Positions 46,254-57,225 of a DNA stretch of 64,000 bases are shown piece after piece (position 1 is the stretch's first letter; every line of letters starts with the position of its first letter). The stretch lies in the NCBI GenBank assembly GCA_030161315.1, contig BSQW01000004.1, positions 3,224,001 through 3,288,000 of the forward strand, given 5' to 3'. Both the position numbers and the translations under genes were made by a program. Source of the stretch: Eutrema japonicum (taxonomy: Eukaryota > Streptophyta > Magnoliopsida > Brassicales > Brassicaceae). Below the pieces are notes generated by a model. The model searched no databases, was not told where the DNA came from, and was given only the letters and a program-made list of their open reading frames with translations.

Positions 46254-49200
46254 GTCGGTACAGGTCCAGATCGGCGAAATCTCTTTCGCGGTGACTCTAT
46301 TTGCGTTACCAATCGTCGGACTGGACATGGTGCTCGGCGTGCAATGGTTGGAGAAGTTGGGCCCTGTTCTCTGTGATTGGAAGGCCCAAACATTATCCTT
46401 TACCGGTGCTGGTGAGAATATTACATTACAAGGGATTCGGCCCATGACGTCTCAACAAATCAGCCCAATAGCAATCTCGAAAGAGGCTCGCCAGGGTCAC
46501 ACAATTTTTGTGATTTATCTCACGCAATCAAAGGAGTCTCTCTCCTCCATCTCCACAGACCTGCGCGACATTATCAGAGAATTTGACGATCTCTTTCAGA
46601 CCCCGACGACGTTACCACCCAAACGCGACATCGACCATCACATCACGCTAAAAGAGAGCACATACCCAATCAATGTCAGGCCATATCGATACGCATATTT
46701 CCAGAAAGAAGAAATTGAGCGTCAAGTTCAGGAGATGCTCAATTCGGGGATTGTTCGTCAGAGTTCGAGTCCATTCTCGTCACCAGTACTCTTGGTTAAG
46801 AAGAAGGATGGGTCATGGCGTTTTTGTACCGATTACCGAGCACTCAACAACGCAACGATTAAGGATCGATTTCCCATACCAACAGTAGAGGATATGCTCG
46901 ACGAGCTCCACGGTGCTAAGTTCTTCACCAAACTCGACCTTACCGCTGGTTACCATCAGGTTCGTATGCACGAACCAGACATCGCAAAGACAGCTTTTCG
47001 AACGCACAATGGCCATTACGAGTACCTCGTCATGCCATTTGGATTATGCAACGCCCCTTCGACATTTCAAGCGTTGATGAACAGCATCTTCCGTCCGTTG
47101 TTACGAAAGTTCGTATTGGTATTCTTCGATGATATCCTAATCTACAGCAGCACCTGGGAAGATCACCTCAACCATGTGCGCCAGGTTTTGGCAATTCTAC
47201 GACAGCAACAAATGGCGGTGAAATTCAAAAAGTGTGAATTTGGAAAACTCGAGCTGGAGTATCTTGGACATATTATTTCAGGAGAAGGGGTCAAGGTTGA
47301 TCAAGCGAAGATAGCAGCAATGGTAGAATGGCCTGCCCCAACCACAGTTACGGAGTTGAGAGGTTTTCTCGGTTTAACGGGTTATTACCGTAAATTTGTG
47401 AAAGACTATGGAGTTATTGCTAGGCCACTGACCAACTTGCTGCGCAAAGGGAAATTTGAGTGGGACGATACGGCAGAAACATCGTTTCAACGTTTGAAGA
47501 CAGCGCTAACGACAACTCCAACATTGGCATTACCGGATTTTTCGATTCCTTTTGTCATCCAAACAGATGCGTCTGGCGAGGGCATTGGAGCTGTGTTATC
47601 ACAGAATGATCGTCCCATTGCTTTTATGAGTCGATCATTGGGAGCAGCAAAGCAGTCGTGGTCCACATACGCAAGAGAGATGTTGGCAATTGTGGTTTCT
47701 ATTCGGATTTGGCGGCCTTATATCTTGGGAAGAAGGTTCATTATACAAACCGACCAGAAGAGTCTGCGTTACTTGCTGGAACAACGAATCCTTACCCCCG
47801 AGCAACAGAAATGGATGGGGAAACTAGTGGGGTTCGACTACGAAATACAATATAAACCCGGTAAAACAAATTCTGCAGCTGATGCCTTGTCTCGTGTCTC
47901 TGGTAGCCCACGATTGGATGCTATTTTTTTGCCACAATCTTCTATTTGGGACGACATCAAAGCAATCAGCAAGACGGATCAGTATATGCTTCGCATTGGC
48001 CAACTCGCAACAGACAATCCCGGTAAGCCGTACGCCTGGAAAAATGATTTGATTTGCTATCATAATCGTGTCATCATTCCACCAGGCTCGGCACTCATTA
48101 AATCTCTTCTTACGGAACATCACAACACACCAATGGGAGGTCATTCCGGCGTTCTCCGTACTTACCGCCGTCTTGCCCGCCAATTCTACTGGCCATCGAT
48201 GCACAGGATTGTCAAAGACTTCGTCGCGACCTGCGATGTTTGTCAACGCGCGAAGTACGATTCATTAGCACCAGGAGGACTCTTACAACCGTTGCCAATT
48301 CCCTCAAAGGTATGGGAAGATATCTCCATGGATTTCGTTGATGGTTTGCCGCGTTCTGAAGGGATGACATCGATTATGGTCGTGGTTGATCGATTGAGCA
48401 AATCTGCACATTTTGTGGCTCTAGCACACCCATATACAGCTAGAACTGTTGCTGCGCGGTTCGTGGAATCAGTTGTCAAACTCCATGGTGTTCCGCGGTC
48501 TATTGTGAGCGATCGTGATCCAGTGTTCGTCAGCCTGTTTTGGCGAGAATTCTGGAAGTTATATGGTACATCTCTCAACATGTCGACAGCTTATCATCCT
48601 CAGTCCGATGGCCAGACAGAGGTCGTCAATCGTTGTATGGAGCAGTACCTTCGTTGCTTTGTTCACCATCGACCAAAGCAATGGAGTGGGTTTCTTCCTT
48701 GGGCAGAATTATGGTATAACTCCACCTTTCATGCTTCGACAAGAATGACGCCATTCGAAGCACTCTACGGCAGGCCACCACCACCCATTCCTGCATACGA
48801 AATTGGATCATCTAATAATGACGAACTTGATGAACAGTTCAAAGACAGGGATGAATTAATTTCAGAGCTCAAGGAACATCTTAGTCGCGCAAATAATCGT
48901 ATGAAGCAGTTTGCGGATACTAAGCGTCGTGACGTAGCCTTCGAGGAAGGTGATTGGGTATTCCTGCGACTACAACCGTATCGCCAGAAATCGGTGTTGC
49001 GTCGTTCTTCCCAGAAACTCTCTCACAAGTTCTACGGGCCGTTCCAAGTGGAAGCCCGTGTGGGACAGGTCGCGTATCGATTGCGTCTTCCTGCAGGTAC
49101 AAAAATACATCCTGTATTTCATGTTTCCTTGCTCAAAAAACGTTTAGGGGGAGAAGAGCCAGTGATGGGTACCTTACCACCACTTCGCGAGAATGGGAAC

Positions 49201-49470
49201 CTCCTGTTACAGCCTGCACAAGCTCTAAAACAACGCTGGGTGAACTATGGGTCGAAACGAGCTCGTGAAACTTTGGTTCAATGGCAAGGTTTATCAGCGG
49301 GAGATGCAACGTGGGAGGATTCGATTCAATTGGAGTCAAGTTTTCCAGATTTCGACCAGAACCTTGAGGACAAGGTTGTTCTTGGGGACAGGAGTATTGA
49401 TGAGAGTGAAGAAGAAGAGAACCGAACCAGACCGGTTCGAGTGCGCAAACCAAATTCAAAGTATCTCTGA
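46180..49470 (+). CDS. Gypsy pol: reverse transcriptase, RNase H, integrase, chromodomain
   Basis: The frame covers 1096 codons and opens in the frame shifted by the 22-bp duplication, so it has no natural start of its own. Domains in order: the end of protease (GLDMVLGVQWLE), reverse transcriptase (CTDYRALNNATIKDRFPIPT, active site VFFDDILIYSS), RNase H (TDASGEGIGAVLSQ), integrase with its HHCC zinc finger (GGHSGVLRTYRRL, CDVCQRAK) and DDE core (MDFVDGLPRS, VSDRDPVFVS, HPQSDGQTEVVNR), a GPY/F motif (FYGPFQVEARVGQVAYRLRL), and a chromodomain-like end (VQWQGLSAGDATWED). The stop lies 73 bp inside the 3' LTR. Confidence 0.93.
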   Translation: MLSASPMARRCVANGTPLRCRGKYESVQVQIGEISFAVTLFALPIVGLDMVLGVQWLEKLGPVLCDWKAQTLSFTGAGENITLQGIRPMTSQQISPIAISKEARQGHTIFVIYLTQSKESLSSISTDLRDIIREFDDLFQTPTTLPPKRDIDHHITLKESTYPINVRPYRYAYFQKEEIERQVQEMLNSGIVRQSSSPFSSPVLLVKKKDGSWRFCTDYRALNNATIKDRFPIPTVEDMLDELHGAKFFTKLDLTAGYHQVRMHEPDIAKTAFRTHNGHYEYLVMPFGLCNAPSTFQALMNSIFRPLLRKFVLVFFDDILIYSSTWEDHLNHVRQVLAILRQQQMAVKFKKCEFGKLELEYLGHIISGEGVKVDQAKIAAMVEWPAPTTVTELRGFLGLTGYYRKFVKDYGVIARPLTNLLRKGKFEWDDTAETSFQRLKTALTTTPTLALPDFSIPFVIQTDASGEGIGAVLSQNDRPIAFMSRSLGAAKQSWSTYAREMLAIVVSIRIWRPYILGRRFIIQTDQKSLRYLLEQRILTPEQQKWMGKLVGFDYEIQYKPGKTNSAADALSRVSGSPRLDAIFLPQSSIWDDIKAISKTDQYMLRIGQLATDNPGKPYAWKNDLICYHNRVIIPPGSALIKSLLTEHHNTPMGGHSGVLRTYRRLARQFYWPSMHRIVKDFVATCDVCQRAKYDSLAPGGLLQPLPIPSKVWEDISMDFVDGLPRSEGMTSIMVVVDRLSKSAHFVALAHPYTARTVAARFVESVVKLHGVPRSIVSDRDPVFVSLFWREFWKLYGTSLNMSTAYHPQSDGQTEVVNRCMEQYLRCFVHHRPKQWSGFLPWAELWYNSTFHASTRMTPFEALYGRPPPPIPAYEIGSSNNDELDEQFKDRDELISELKEHLSRANNRMKQFADTKRRDVAFEEGDWVFLRLQPYRQKSVLRRSSQKLSHKFYGPFQVEARVGQVAYRLRLPAGTKIHPVFHVSLLKKRLGGEEPVMGTLPPLRENGNLLLQPAQALKQRWVNYGSKRARETLVQWQGLSAGDATWEDSIQLESSFPDFDQNLEDKVVLGDRSIDESEEEENRTRPVRVRKPNSKYL
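46195..46238. repeat. 22-bp tandem duplication causing a frameshift
   Basis: The unit CCAATGGCACGCCGCTGCGT plus TG occurs twice without a mismatch (46195-46216 and 46217-46238). Twenty-two is not a multiple of three, so it changes the frame between the protease and reverse transcriptase parts. Removing one unit would restore a single continuous frame. Confidence 0.95.
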
Positions 49471-49764
49471 CTTAGTCTTTCGATTATTTTGTTTCAGCAA
49501 ATAAATGGGATAAAGTCTTTTGACTTAGTCCAGCTTTTAATTTCCAGTTGTGGCAAATAATTCTGAGCACTTCTCAACTACGGAAAGTGTTTCAAGTTGT
49601 TGTTATTTGTTTCCATCTTTGTAGGAACTATGGTTCCAAGCTTTTCTATTTAATCAATGAAAACAAAACAAAGAGGTAGTCATAACTACCCAAAAGAAAT
49701 ATCTTGTTTAAGTTTTCATACTTGTTCTGTACTTAAAAGCTTGGATCGGGTTCTTAGCTTAACA

Positions 49765-51428
49765 TGCGGGGACATTGATTCCTGGATACCCTCCAATGGC
49801 GAGGACAGAGCTCAACGTCGAACCATGTGTCACTAATGCATCTAATTCCTCTTCTTTCATTAGCTTTTCGATTCCATTCCTCGAAAGTTCTTCCATTTTC
49901 TGCAACGCTGCTTTCTCTTCGTCACCCATTCCGTTGGTGGCTTCTGCTGCAAGGAATAGCTCTTGTCCCCATTCTTTCACCTCTTCCTGTTTTTTTTTTC
50001 TTTTTCAATTCAATGATCACAATTCTTCAGATATCGAAAAGGCGAATTAAAGCTTAGTACTTGCCTGTTCGGCGAATTTCTCGTTGTAGGCAATTACATC
50101 TGCTAAGGACCGGACTGGTGATTTCACAAGATCTTTAAGATATGCGTTGAGTGACATCTTGAACTCAGCCAAAAGTGCTATCTCTTCACCGCTCTCAGTC
50201 CAATCCCTAATGACTTCGATGTTTGGTATCGATAGATTGTCAATGACGGTCGCTCCTTCTCGTCTCCATCCAAGGAAAACAGAGCTATAATCAGATATGG
50301 TCTTCTCAGTTGATCGAATCAGATTATAACGATTTTTACCTTAATGTTTCGATGTGATGAACATGATCAAGATGAGAACGCTTCATTACAATCCCCAATC
50401 TCTTACCCTTGAGGCCACTAGCTGTCAGAAACTGCTTGTAACCCCCTTCAGGTATGAACTCGGATGCAGCCTTCGTGGCCTCGTCCGATGGATCATAACC
50501 CACTATAGCATCAAGGAGATGAACAGCATCCGAGACTGTCCTACATATCGGCCTAACATTCGCAAAACACACAAGAGAAACATGGTAAAATGGTACAAAA
50601 ATCAACTTGAAGTAAAGAAAATTGTGGTAATTGGTTTCTCACCCAACACTGTCCTGTCTCAAGGAGATAGGAACCACTCCGGCTCGGCTTGTGAGCCCGA
50701 CGCTCGGTTTAATCCCGACAACCAAGTTCTTACTCGCTGGACAGAGAATGGAACCATTAGTTTCAGTCCCAAGTGACACAGCCACAAGATTAGCCGCCAC
50801 TGATACAGCTGATCCACTACTTGACCCACACGGACTTGCTGATAAAACATACGGATTCTGAAACATTTAAAGATTTTACACTGCCTCTTTTAAGTCCAAG
50901 TCACTAAAAAAAGAAGCTGCAAATTTTGATAGAGCAATGAATCACAAGAGTGAGGAAGTTGACCTTTCCTTGGAGGCCACGTGCGCTCCAAGCACTTGGG
51001 ATGGAGTTAGATCGGAAATAAGCCCATTCGCTTAAACTGGCTTTGCCCAAGATCACAGCACCAGATTCTCTGAGCCTCTTGACAACACCAGCGTCTCGAG
51101 CTACGACAGAACCAAGCAAAGCCAAGGAACCAGCGGTCGTGTTAAGCTTGTCCTTGGTGGAGATGGAGTCCTTGAGCAGAATCGGAACACCGTGCAAGAT
51201 AGGAAGCTCAGTGACGCCGGTTTGGAGCTCGCGTTCTGTGTCTGCGATCTCTGCTTGGATCAACGCATCTGGATTCGTCTCGATGACTGCGTTGAGTATC
51301 GGATTGAGTTTGGAGATTGCTTCGAGATAGAACTCCACGAGCTGCTTTGATGTAAGTTTCTTTTCAATGAAAGCAAGCCTGATGTCTTCAATGGTGGCTT
51401 CTTGAATCGAGAATGTTGAGGTGGACAT
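49765..51428 (-). pseudogene. Amidase-signature protein copy B, cut by Gypsy insertion
   Basis: Exons 51428-50964, 50857-50643, 50552-50340, 50263-50065 and 49986-49765 join in frame to 438 residues. The frame then runs into the LTR and stops after one extra codon (Cys, TAA). The last 44 residues lie beyond the retroelement. The amidase signature is intact: LLKDSISTKDKLNTTAGS, GSSSGSAVSVAANLVAVSLG and SVGLTSRAGVVPISLRQDS. The fourth intron has a GC donor (CAG|GCAAGTA). Unlike copy A it starts at MSTSTFSIQEA, without a signal-like leader. It lacks the exon 3/4 stop of copy A. Family members hydrolyse amide bonds; the substrate is unknown. Loss of the C-terminus probably abolishes folding. Confidence 0.9.
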
Positions 51429-51998
51429 GATGTGAGAGGGAGAACCAGATGTTGTGACGACAAGAGGAAATGCAGAGAAAAGAGAGGGAGAGAAATGGTC
51501 AACGCCAATTAGTGTTTTAAATGCGCCATTATATTGAACTTTGAGTTAAGCATCTGAGATTATCACTGTTAAAGAGCTGAGCAAGATCTGTTAGAGGCGT
51601 CGATTAAAGGACACGTGTATGGTTGTATTTACCCGTTTACCATGGAACAAAAGTCTCTGTTTTTCTGTCGTCTTGCGCATTATTCGCTTTTTCTTTGTTC
51701 TTCATGATTCCGATAAGAACACGTGAGTTCAGAAGATGAATCAATTATTTGTTCAGATTAGTTTTTTTTTTGTCACAAAGTAGAAATAATAATATCTAGA
51801 AAGCTTATAAAATATTAAAGGTAGTCGTCAATTTCAAAAACCCCACATGAGGTTTTTTTTTTTACAAACTCCAAACGATCCCAAATCAGAAACTCAAACC
51901 CCAAACAGAATCATCCATTAGGGAAGAAGAAGAAGAAGAATAATTAAAAGCAAGATACCATTATTCATAATCATAAGATTCAAGACTCTGACTCAGAT

Positions 51999-52514
51999 CT
52001 AAGCAAGACCACAATCAGCGACGACCACAGGCTTCGAAGTCCTCCCGGAATCAGATCCAACTTTCTCGATCGCCTTCACCACGTCCATACCTGCAACGAT
52101 TTGTCCAAACACAACGTGCTTCCCATCTAGCCACGAGGTCTCGTCCGTACAGATGAAGAACTGAGATCCGTTGGTGTTGGGACCAGAGTTCGCCATGGAG
52201 AGAATCCCAGCTCCGGTGTGCTTCTTTATGAAGTTCTCGTCCTTGAACTTAGTGCCGTAGATCGATTCGCCACCGGTTCCGTTCCCTTTGGTGAAATCGC
52301 CTCCCTGACACATGAATCCAGGGATCACACGGTGAAAGCTCGATCCTTTGAAGTGGAGTGGTTTACCCAACTTTCCCACTCCTTTCTCGCCGGTACAGAG
52401 AGCTCGGAAATTCTCGGCCGTGTTCGGAGTCGTATCGGCGAAAAGCTCCATCACGATCCGACCTGCGGGTGCACCGCCGATAGTCATGTCGAAGAAAACT
52501 CTAGGGTTAGGCAT
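51999..52514 (-). CDS. ROC5: Cytosolic cyclophilin ROC5 (CYP18-4)
   Basis: A single-exon gene of 171 residues, the normal size of a one-domain plant cyclophilin. It starts MPNPRVFFDMTIGGAPAGRI and has no targeting peptide. The active-site set is complete: FHRVIPGFMCQGGDFTKGNG with the catalytic Arg, MANSGPNTNGSQFFICT, and TSWLDGKHVVFGQIV with the cyclosporin-binding Trp. The plant-specific loop KGVGKLGKP is present. It isomerises Xaa-Pro bonds in the cytosol. The closest remembered homologue is AT4G34870, and the position fits. The frame continues upstream of this ATG (to 52703), but those residues do not look like cyclophilin and are 5' leader. Confidence 0.95.
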   Translation of the reverse strand: MPNPRVFFDMTIGGAPAGRIVMELFADTTPNTAENFRALCTGEKGVGKLGKPLHFKGSSFHRVIPGFMCQGGDFTKGNGTGGESIYGTKFKDENFIKKHTGAGILSMANSGPNTNGSQFFICTDETSWLDGKHVVFGQIVAGMDVVKAIEKVGSDSGRTSKPVVVADCGLA

Positions 52515-54835
52515 TTTTGGGAGACTAAAGAAGAAGAGACTGTGGAGTGCTAAATTAGGGATTTTTGGAAAGGCTTCATATATAGAGAGGACTTTAAACC
52601 CAAAGCGGTGAATCTCAAAAAGGAAAAATGATGTCACTGACCGTAGATAAAAGACACGTGTATGGCTGCAAGTGCGTATAAGTTTAACCGTGGTTAGTTC
52701 CACTCTAACTATGGTTTAAAGTTGCGTGAATCCGAGGCTGTGAATAAATAATTTCTTTTAGATGGACCCGACAGAATGACGGCGTTTTGGTTTCGGTGGG
52801 CCGAGTCCAAAAGCAAAGCCCAATACTTTATTTCTTTTACTATGGTTTTGAAAATCTAACCTTCACGTGTGAAAATGCAAGAATATCATTAACTCACTAA
52901 AAACTCTGCGATATAAACCTCAACGTTAACGAAATGTACAACACCGTGTGTAGATTATGAAACTACGTCGTTTTAGACCAAAAGAAGTTAAACAACAATT
53001 TTGTTTCGTTTGTTACGTAATTTACATATTTTTTTTGCTTTTTCAGCCTTGGAACCACTTCTTTCACATGGCTTGTACGGCTGTGACCACTCATACAGTC
53101 ATAGTCATCTATGAGAAAAATATAATATATATGCATATTGATTTAAGGTGAAATGGACTTATTACGCCGGCGGGACTTTTGATGGGATTAGTAGGTTTCA
53201 CTTTTTAGTAGATTAGCCCACTTTGTTTTGTTTGCCAAAGTGATTTGATTATTTTCCCAATCACAACATTATGTAAATCTAAAACGAAGAAAAATACGAA
53301 CATCATCAATTCTTCAACATATGGCTATGATTGGAACAACAATTAAACCCTTATTCTTTCACTCCATGACATGCCTTTTTTTAACATAATAATTAATCCG
53401 CTATTATTTTATCTTCTGTAGTGAAGTAGTGATCATGTTACCATTTGCAACTTATATCACATTGTTGTCTAGAGTAATCTAACAAAAGCAATATTATGTC
53501 CCTAAAATCCAAAATTTTAAATCAAATAAAAAGCATTGGGAAAAGAAAATTTTGGAGTTGTCCAATAGACAATGTTAATTGTTTTCTAATCTAGTAATAT
53601 TCGTTCTCCAAGGTTGGAAATTATACGACCATTTTTTTGTTTCATTATCAACAATAATGATATATATATATATAATTATGATTCAAATTGAAATATAATA
53701 AGTTACAAATAAAAAATATTCAGAAACAAACAATAATTAGTCATCTGCCTGCGCAGGGCACGAGATCCGCTGCCACCGTACACGTGGACAACCAAACATT
53801 TTACTTACTGCAAAGATACTGTCTCACGTCAGTAATTATTAACTTATATAATCGAAAATGAAAAGAAAATGCATATAAATATAAAATAATGCTGCTGAAA
53901 CTCAAAAAGCAACAACCTCCGTGCAATCATATCATATGCATGGCTTCAAGGCTTACTTTTTCACCTTCTCGATCGCTAGAGTCACTGTGCTCGTTTCCAT
54001 CTTCCCGTCACAATCACATCCTATCCGTACACGTGGACCCACATCCTCCTTTGCTCATACGTCTACTTTCGCCGTTTCGGCTGTTTAATTACTTGTTCGA
54101 CTACTGATACTCTCGCTTCTTCTTCTTCTTTCGACGCTGAGAGAGAGAGAGTCAGAGCAGAGAGCGTAGCTCGTTCGTTTCGTCTTCTTCTTCTTCGTTC
54201 GACGCTGGATTACAAGGTTCGTGATCTGTCTACGTCTTGCTTGTGGTTAGGAACATTTACGGTTTGATGAGGTTTTTTCCTACTTTGTTTTTGCCGGATC
54301 TCCGCGAAGAATTGTTTACGTGCTTTAGCTTGATGAGAGTTTTTGATTTCGATCTGTTCTCTGCGTGATATCGTTACAACCGAGTCGGAAATCTCTCTGG
54401 TTTGTTTCTTGTTCTTTGAAATTACATGAAAATCCGACGGTTCAATGTTATATTGTTCAATTTCTGTTCGACGTTGTTGTTATTCGTGAAGCTTCTTTGT
54501 TCTCTGCGTTCTGATTGATCGGGTTTCTCTGATAAGTTTTACAGAGAACAATCACCACAGAACGCTTTGATTGATTGAGTACGTTTTTTTTTTTTGGTTT
54601 TCTTCTGGTATGCGATCTGAATGAAAATGAGAAGTTTGCGTTTCAACTGAAGATTCCGAATCCAGTGTGTTACACGTTTGATCACGCCATTGTTGTCGTT
54701 GCAAATTTCTGTGTGAATTATAGAAAGATTGCTATTCACTGTAATCTTTTTGCGATCAAATGGATCTGATCGAATCATGGAAATGCAGGGCATGATAATT
54801 GGACTTTTGGCTAGAATTTGAATCAATCTGGAGCA
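52515..54835. other. Intergenic DNA and 5' leader of the invertase gene
   Basis: No gene is visible. AT-rich DNA gives way near 54100 to CTT/GAGA-rich leader sequence. A probable 5'-UTR intron runs from GATTACAAG|GTTCGTGATC at about 54216 to GAAATGCAG|GGCATGA at about 54788, placing the invertase ATG in the second transcribed exon. Confidence 0.55.
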
Positions 54836-56903
54836 ATGTCGACTTTTAATCTGAATGTAGATGTGAACCAGAATGGGGATGTCAAGAATGCTGATTCTTC
54901 ATATAATGTTGACGATATTGATGACATTGATTTCTCAAAGTTGCTTGAGAAGCCCAGGCCATTGAATATTGATAGACTGAGATCACTCGACGAAAGGTCT
55001 CTTACTGAATTATCTTGTTCACCACAACTTAGAAATGCGGATAATGCTTCTCGGGTCCATGATCACGCAGATTATGTGATTTCGCCGAGCGTGGGTAGGA
55101 GGTCCGGATTCAATACTCCTAGGTCACAGCATGGATTTGAGTCTCATCCAATGGTGTGTGAGGCCTGGGATGCTTTGAGGCGCTCAATGGTATACTTCCG
55201 TGGACAACCTGTTGGGACAATTGCTGCAGTGGATAATTCTGAAGAAAAACTCAACTATGATCAGGTGAAGAATCTTAATATTTTGTGGACACTTCTAACT
55301 AACCACTTGTCACGTTTCTATTAAATGGTGTATTGGTTGATCTGGTATCTGCCTGACTTTATTCTTTAGGTGTTCGTGAGAGACTTTGTGCCAAGTGCTT
55401 TAGCATTCCTGATGAATGGAGAGCCAGAAATAGTCAGAAACTTTCTTTTGAAGACTCTTCGTCTTCAATCGTGGGAGAAAAAGATTGACAGATTCCAGCT
55501 TGGTGAGGGAGTTATGCCTGCTAGCTTCAAAGTTTTCCATGATCCTGTTAGAAACCATGAAACGCTGATAGCTGATTTTGGCGAGAGCGCAATTGGAAGA
55601 GTAGCGCCAGTTGATTCTGGATTCTGGTGGATTATACTGCTCAGAGCCTACACAAAATCTACGGGAGACTCTTCTCTTGCTGACATGCCTGAATGCCAGA
55701 AGGGTATACGGCTGATACTAAGCTTGTGTCTGTCTGAGGGATTTGATACCTTTCCCACCCTCTTATGCGCTGATGGTTGCTGTATGATTGATCGTAGGAT
55801 GGTGAGCAAATTTTCTTTATTAATCATATCTAGTGATTCTTTCTACAAGGAGACAGTTTGAGCTATAACTGTTTCATCAATTTCCAATATCTTAATCTTG
55901 TGGTTTCTGTGTGTTTAGGGAGTTTATGGTTACCCGATAGAGATTCAGGCCCTTTTCTTTATGGCCTTAAGGTGCGCCTTGCTCTTACTTAAACATGACG
56001 TAGAAGGTAAAGAAATGGTGGAACAGATAGTTAAGCGTCTTCATGCATTGAGCTACCACATGAGGAGCTACTTTTGGCTAGACTTGAAGCAGCTTAATGA
56101 CATATATCGATATAAGACAGAAGAATACTCTCACACTGCTGTCAACAAGTTCAACGTAATCCCTGATTCTCTTCCAGAATGGGTTTTTGACTTTATGCCG
56201 CCTCATGGAGGGTTTTTCATCGGCAATGTTAGCCCCGCAAGAATGGATTTCCGTTGGTTTGCAATGGGAAACTGTATAGCCATATTGTCTTCCTTGGCTA
56301 CTCCTGAACAGTCAACCGCAATTATGGATCTAATAGAATCTCGCTGGGAAGAGTTGGTTGGAGAAATGCCACTGAAAGTTTGCTATCCAGCAATTGAAAG
56401 CCATGAATGGAGAATAGTAACTGGTTGTGACCCCAAAAACACTCGATGGAGCTACCACAATGGAGGGTCCTGGCCAGGTAAATTTACTTTTTCTCCTTCA
56501 CATTGTTTTGGATTACAATAGACCTGTTTTCCGTTCCAGTGTTCCTCTGGTTCTACGATATGCAAAAGCTAATCTGACCTTTATTAATGTAATGTTTACT
56601 GGTACAGTGCTGCTATGGCTTCTGACGGCTGCATGTATCAAAACCGGTCGGCCTCAAATAGCAAGACGAGCAATTGAAGTAGCAGAAGCTAGGCTTCATA
56701 AGGACCATTGGCCTGAATACTATGATGGAAAGCTAGGGAGATACGTTGGGAAACAGGCACGTAAATGCCAGACTTGGTCAATCGCGGGTTACTTAGTAGC
56801 CAAGATGATGCTGGAAGATCCGTCACATGTGGGTATGATTGCTCTTGAGGAAGACAAACAAATGAAACCCGTTATGAGAAGATCCAACTCCTGGACTTGT
56901 TGA
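54836..56903 (+). CDS. A/N-InvB: Alkaline/neutral invertase (A/N-InvB type), glycoside hydrolase 100
   Basis: Four coding exons, 54836-55264, 55370-55801, 55919-56477 and 56608-56903, join in frame to 571 residues, the length of AT4G34860. The N-terminus (MSTFNLNVDVNQNGDVKNAD) is soluble without a transit peptide, so the enzyme is probably cytosolic. The catalytic domain is typical of GH100: MVCEAWDALRRSMVYFRGQP, VFVRDFVPSALAFLMNGEPE with the catalytic Asp, DFGESAIGRVAPVDSGFWWI, NTRWSYHNGGSWPVLLW and KHDVEGKEMVEQ. It hydrolyses sucrose to glucose and fructose. The C-terminus PVMRRSNSW contains an RRSNSW motif, a plausible phosphorylation/14-3-3 type site. Confidence 0.96.
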
Positions 56904-57225
56904 AGTTTGATCATTTTCGTCAAGGTAACGTAAGAAAGAGATGAGCTGAGCTGAGCTGAGAAGAAACTTCATGATTCCTGGTTTTAATGCCTAACGACCT
57001 CTTTCTTCATTTTTCAAATTGCACATTTTTAGTTGTTTTGCTTTGTGAAATATTTTTAGACTATGAAAGATTTAAGAATCGTAAAAAGAGTTCCATCTCT
57101 TTTAGCTTCATATCTTATTATATGCATTTCTCTCTCTCTCTCTGTGTTGAATATGACTATAGAGAGCAAAAGGGGATTGATTCTTGCTTGAGCTTCAAGG
57201 TATCCCATTACTCTTCACTTATTGT

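Larger units (their letters stand above)
44380..49764 (+). mobile_element. Gypsy chromovirus LTR retrotransposon, recently inserted
   Basis: LTRs of 367 bp (44380-44746 and 49398-49764) begin TGATGAGAG and end GCTTAACA, and are identical as far as I can read. A 5-bp target duplication TGCGG flanks the element. Directly after the 5' LTR is GTGGTATCAGAG, a tRNA-Met primer site. The interior encodes gag, protease, reverse transcriptase, RNase H, integrase and a C-terminal chromodomain, in Gypsy order. It is inserted in the last exon of amidase copy B in opposite orientation. A 22-bp tandem duplication splits its coding frame, so this copy is probably not autonomous. Confidence 0.97.

Noticed and set aside
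52515..52703. N-terminal extension of ROC5
   Set aside because: The upstream in-frame residues do not resemble cyclophilin or a clear targeting peptide, and the family starts at MPNPRVFFD.
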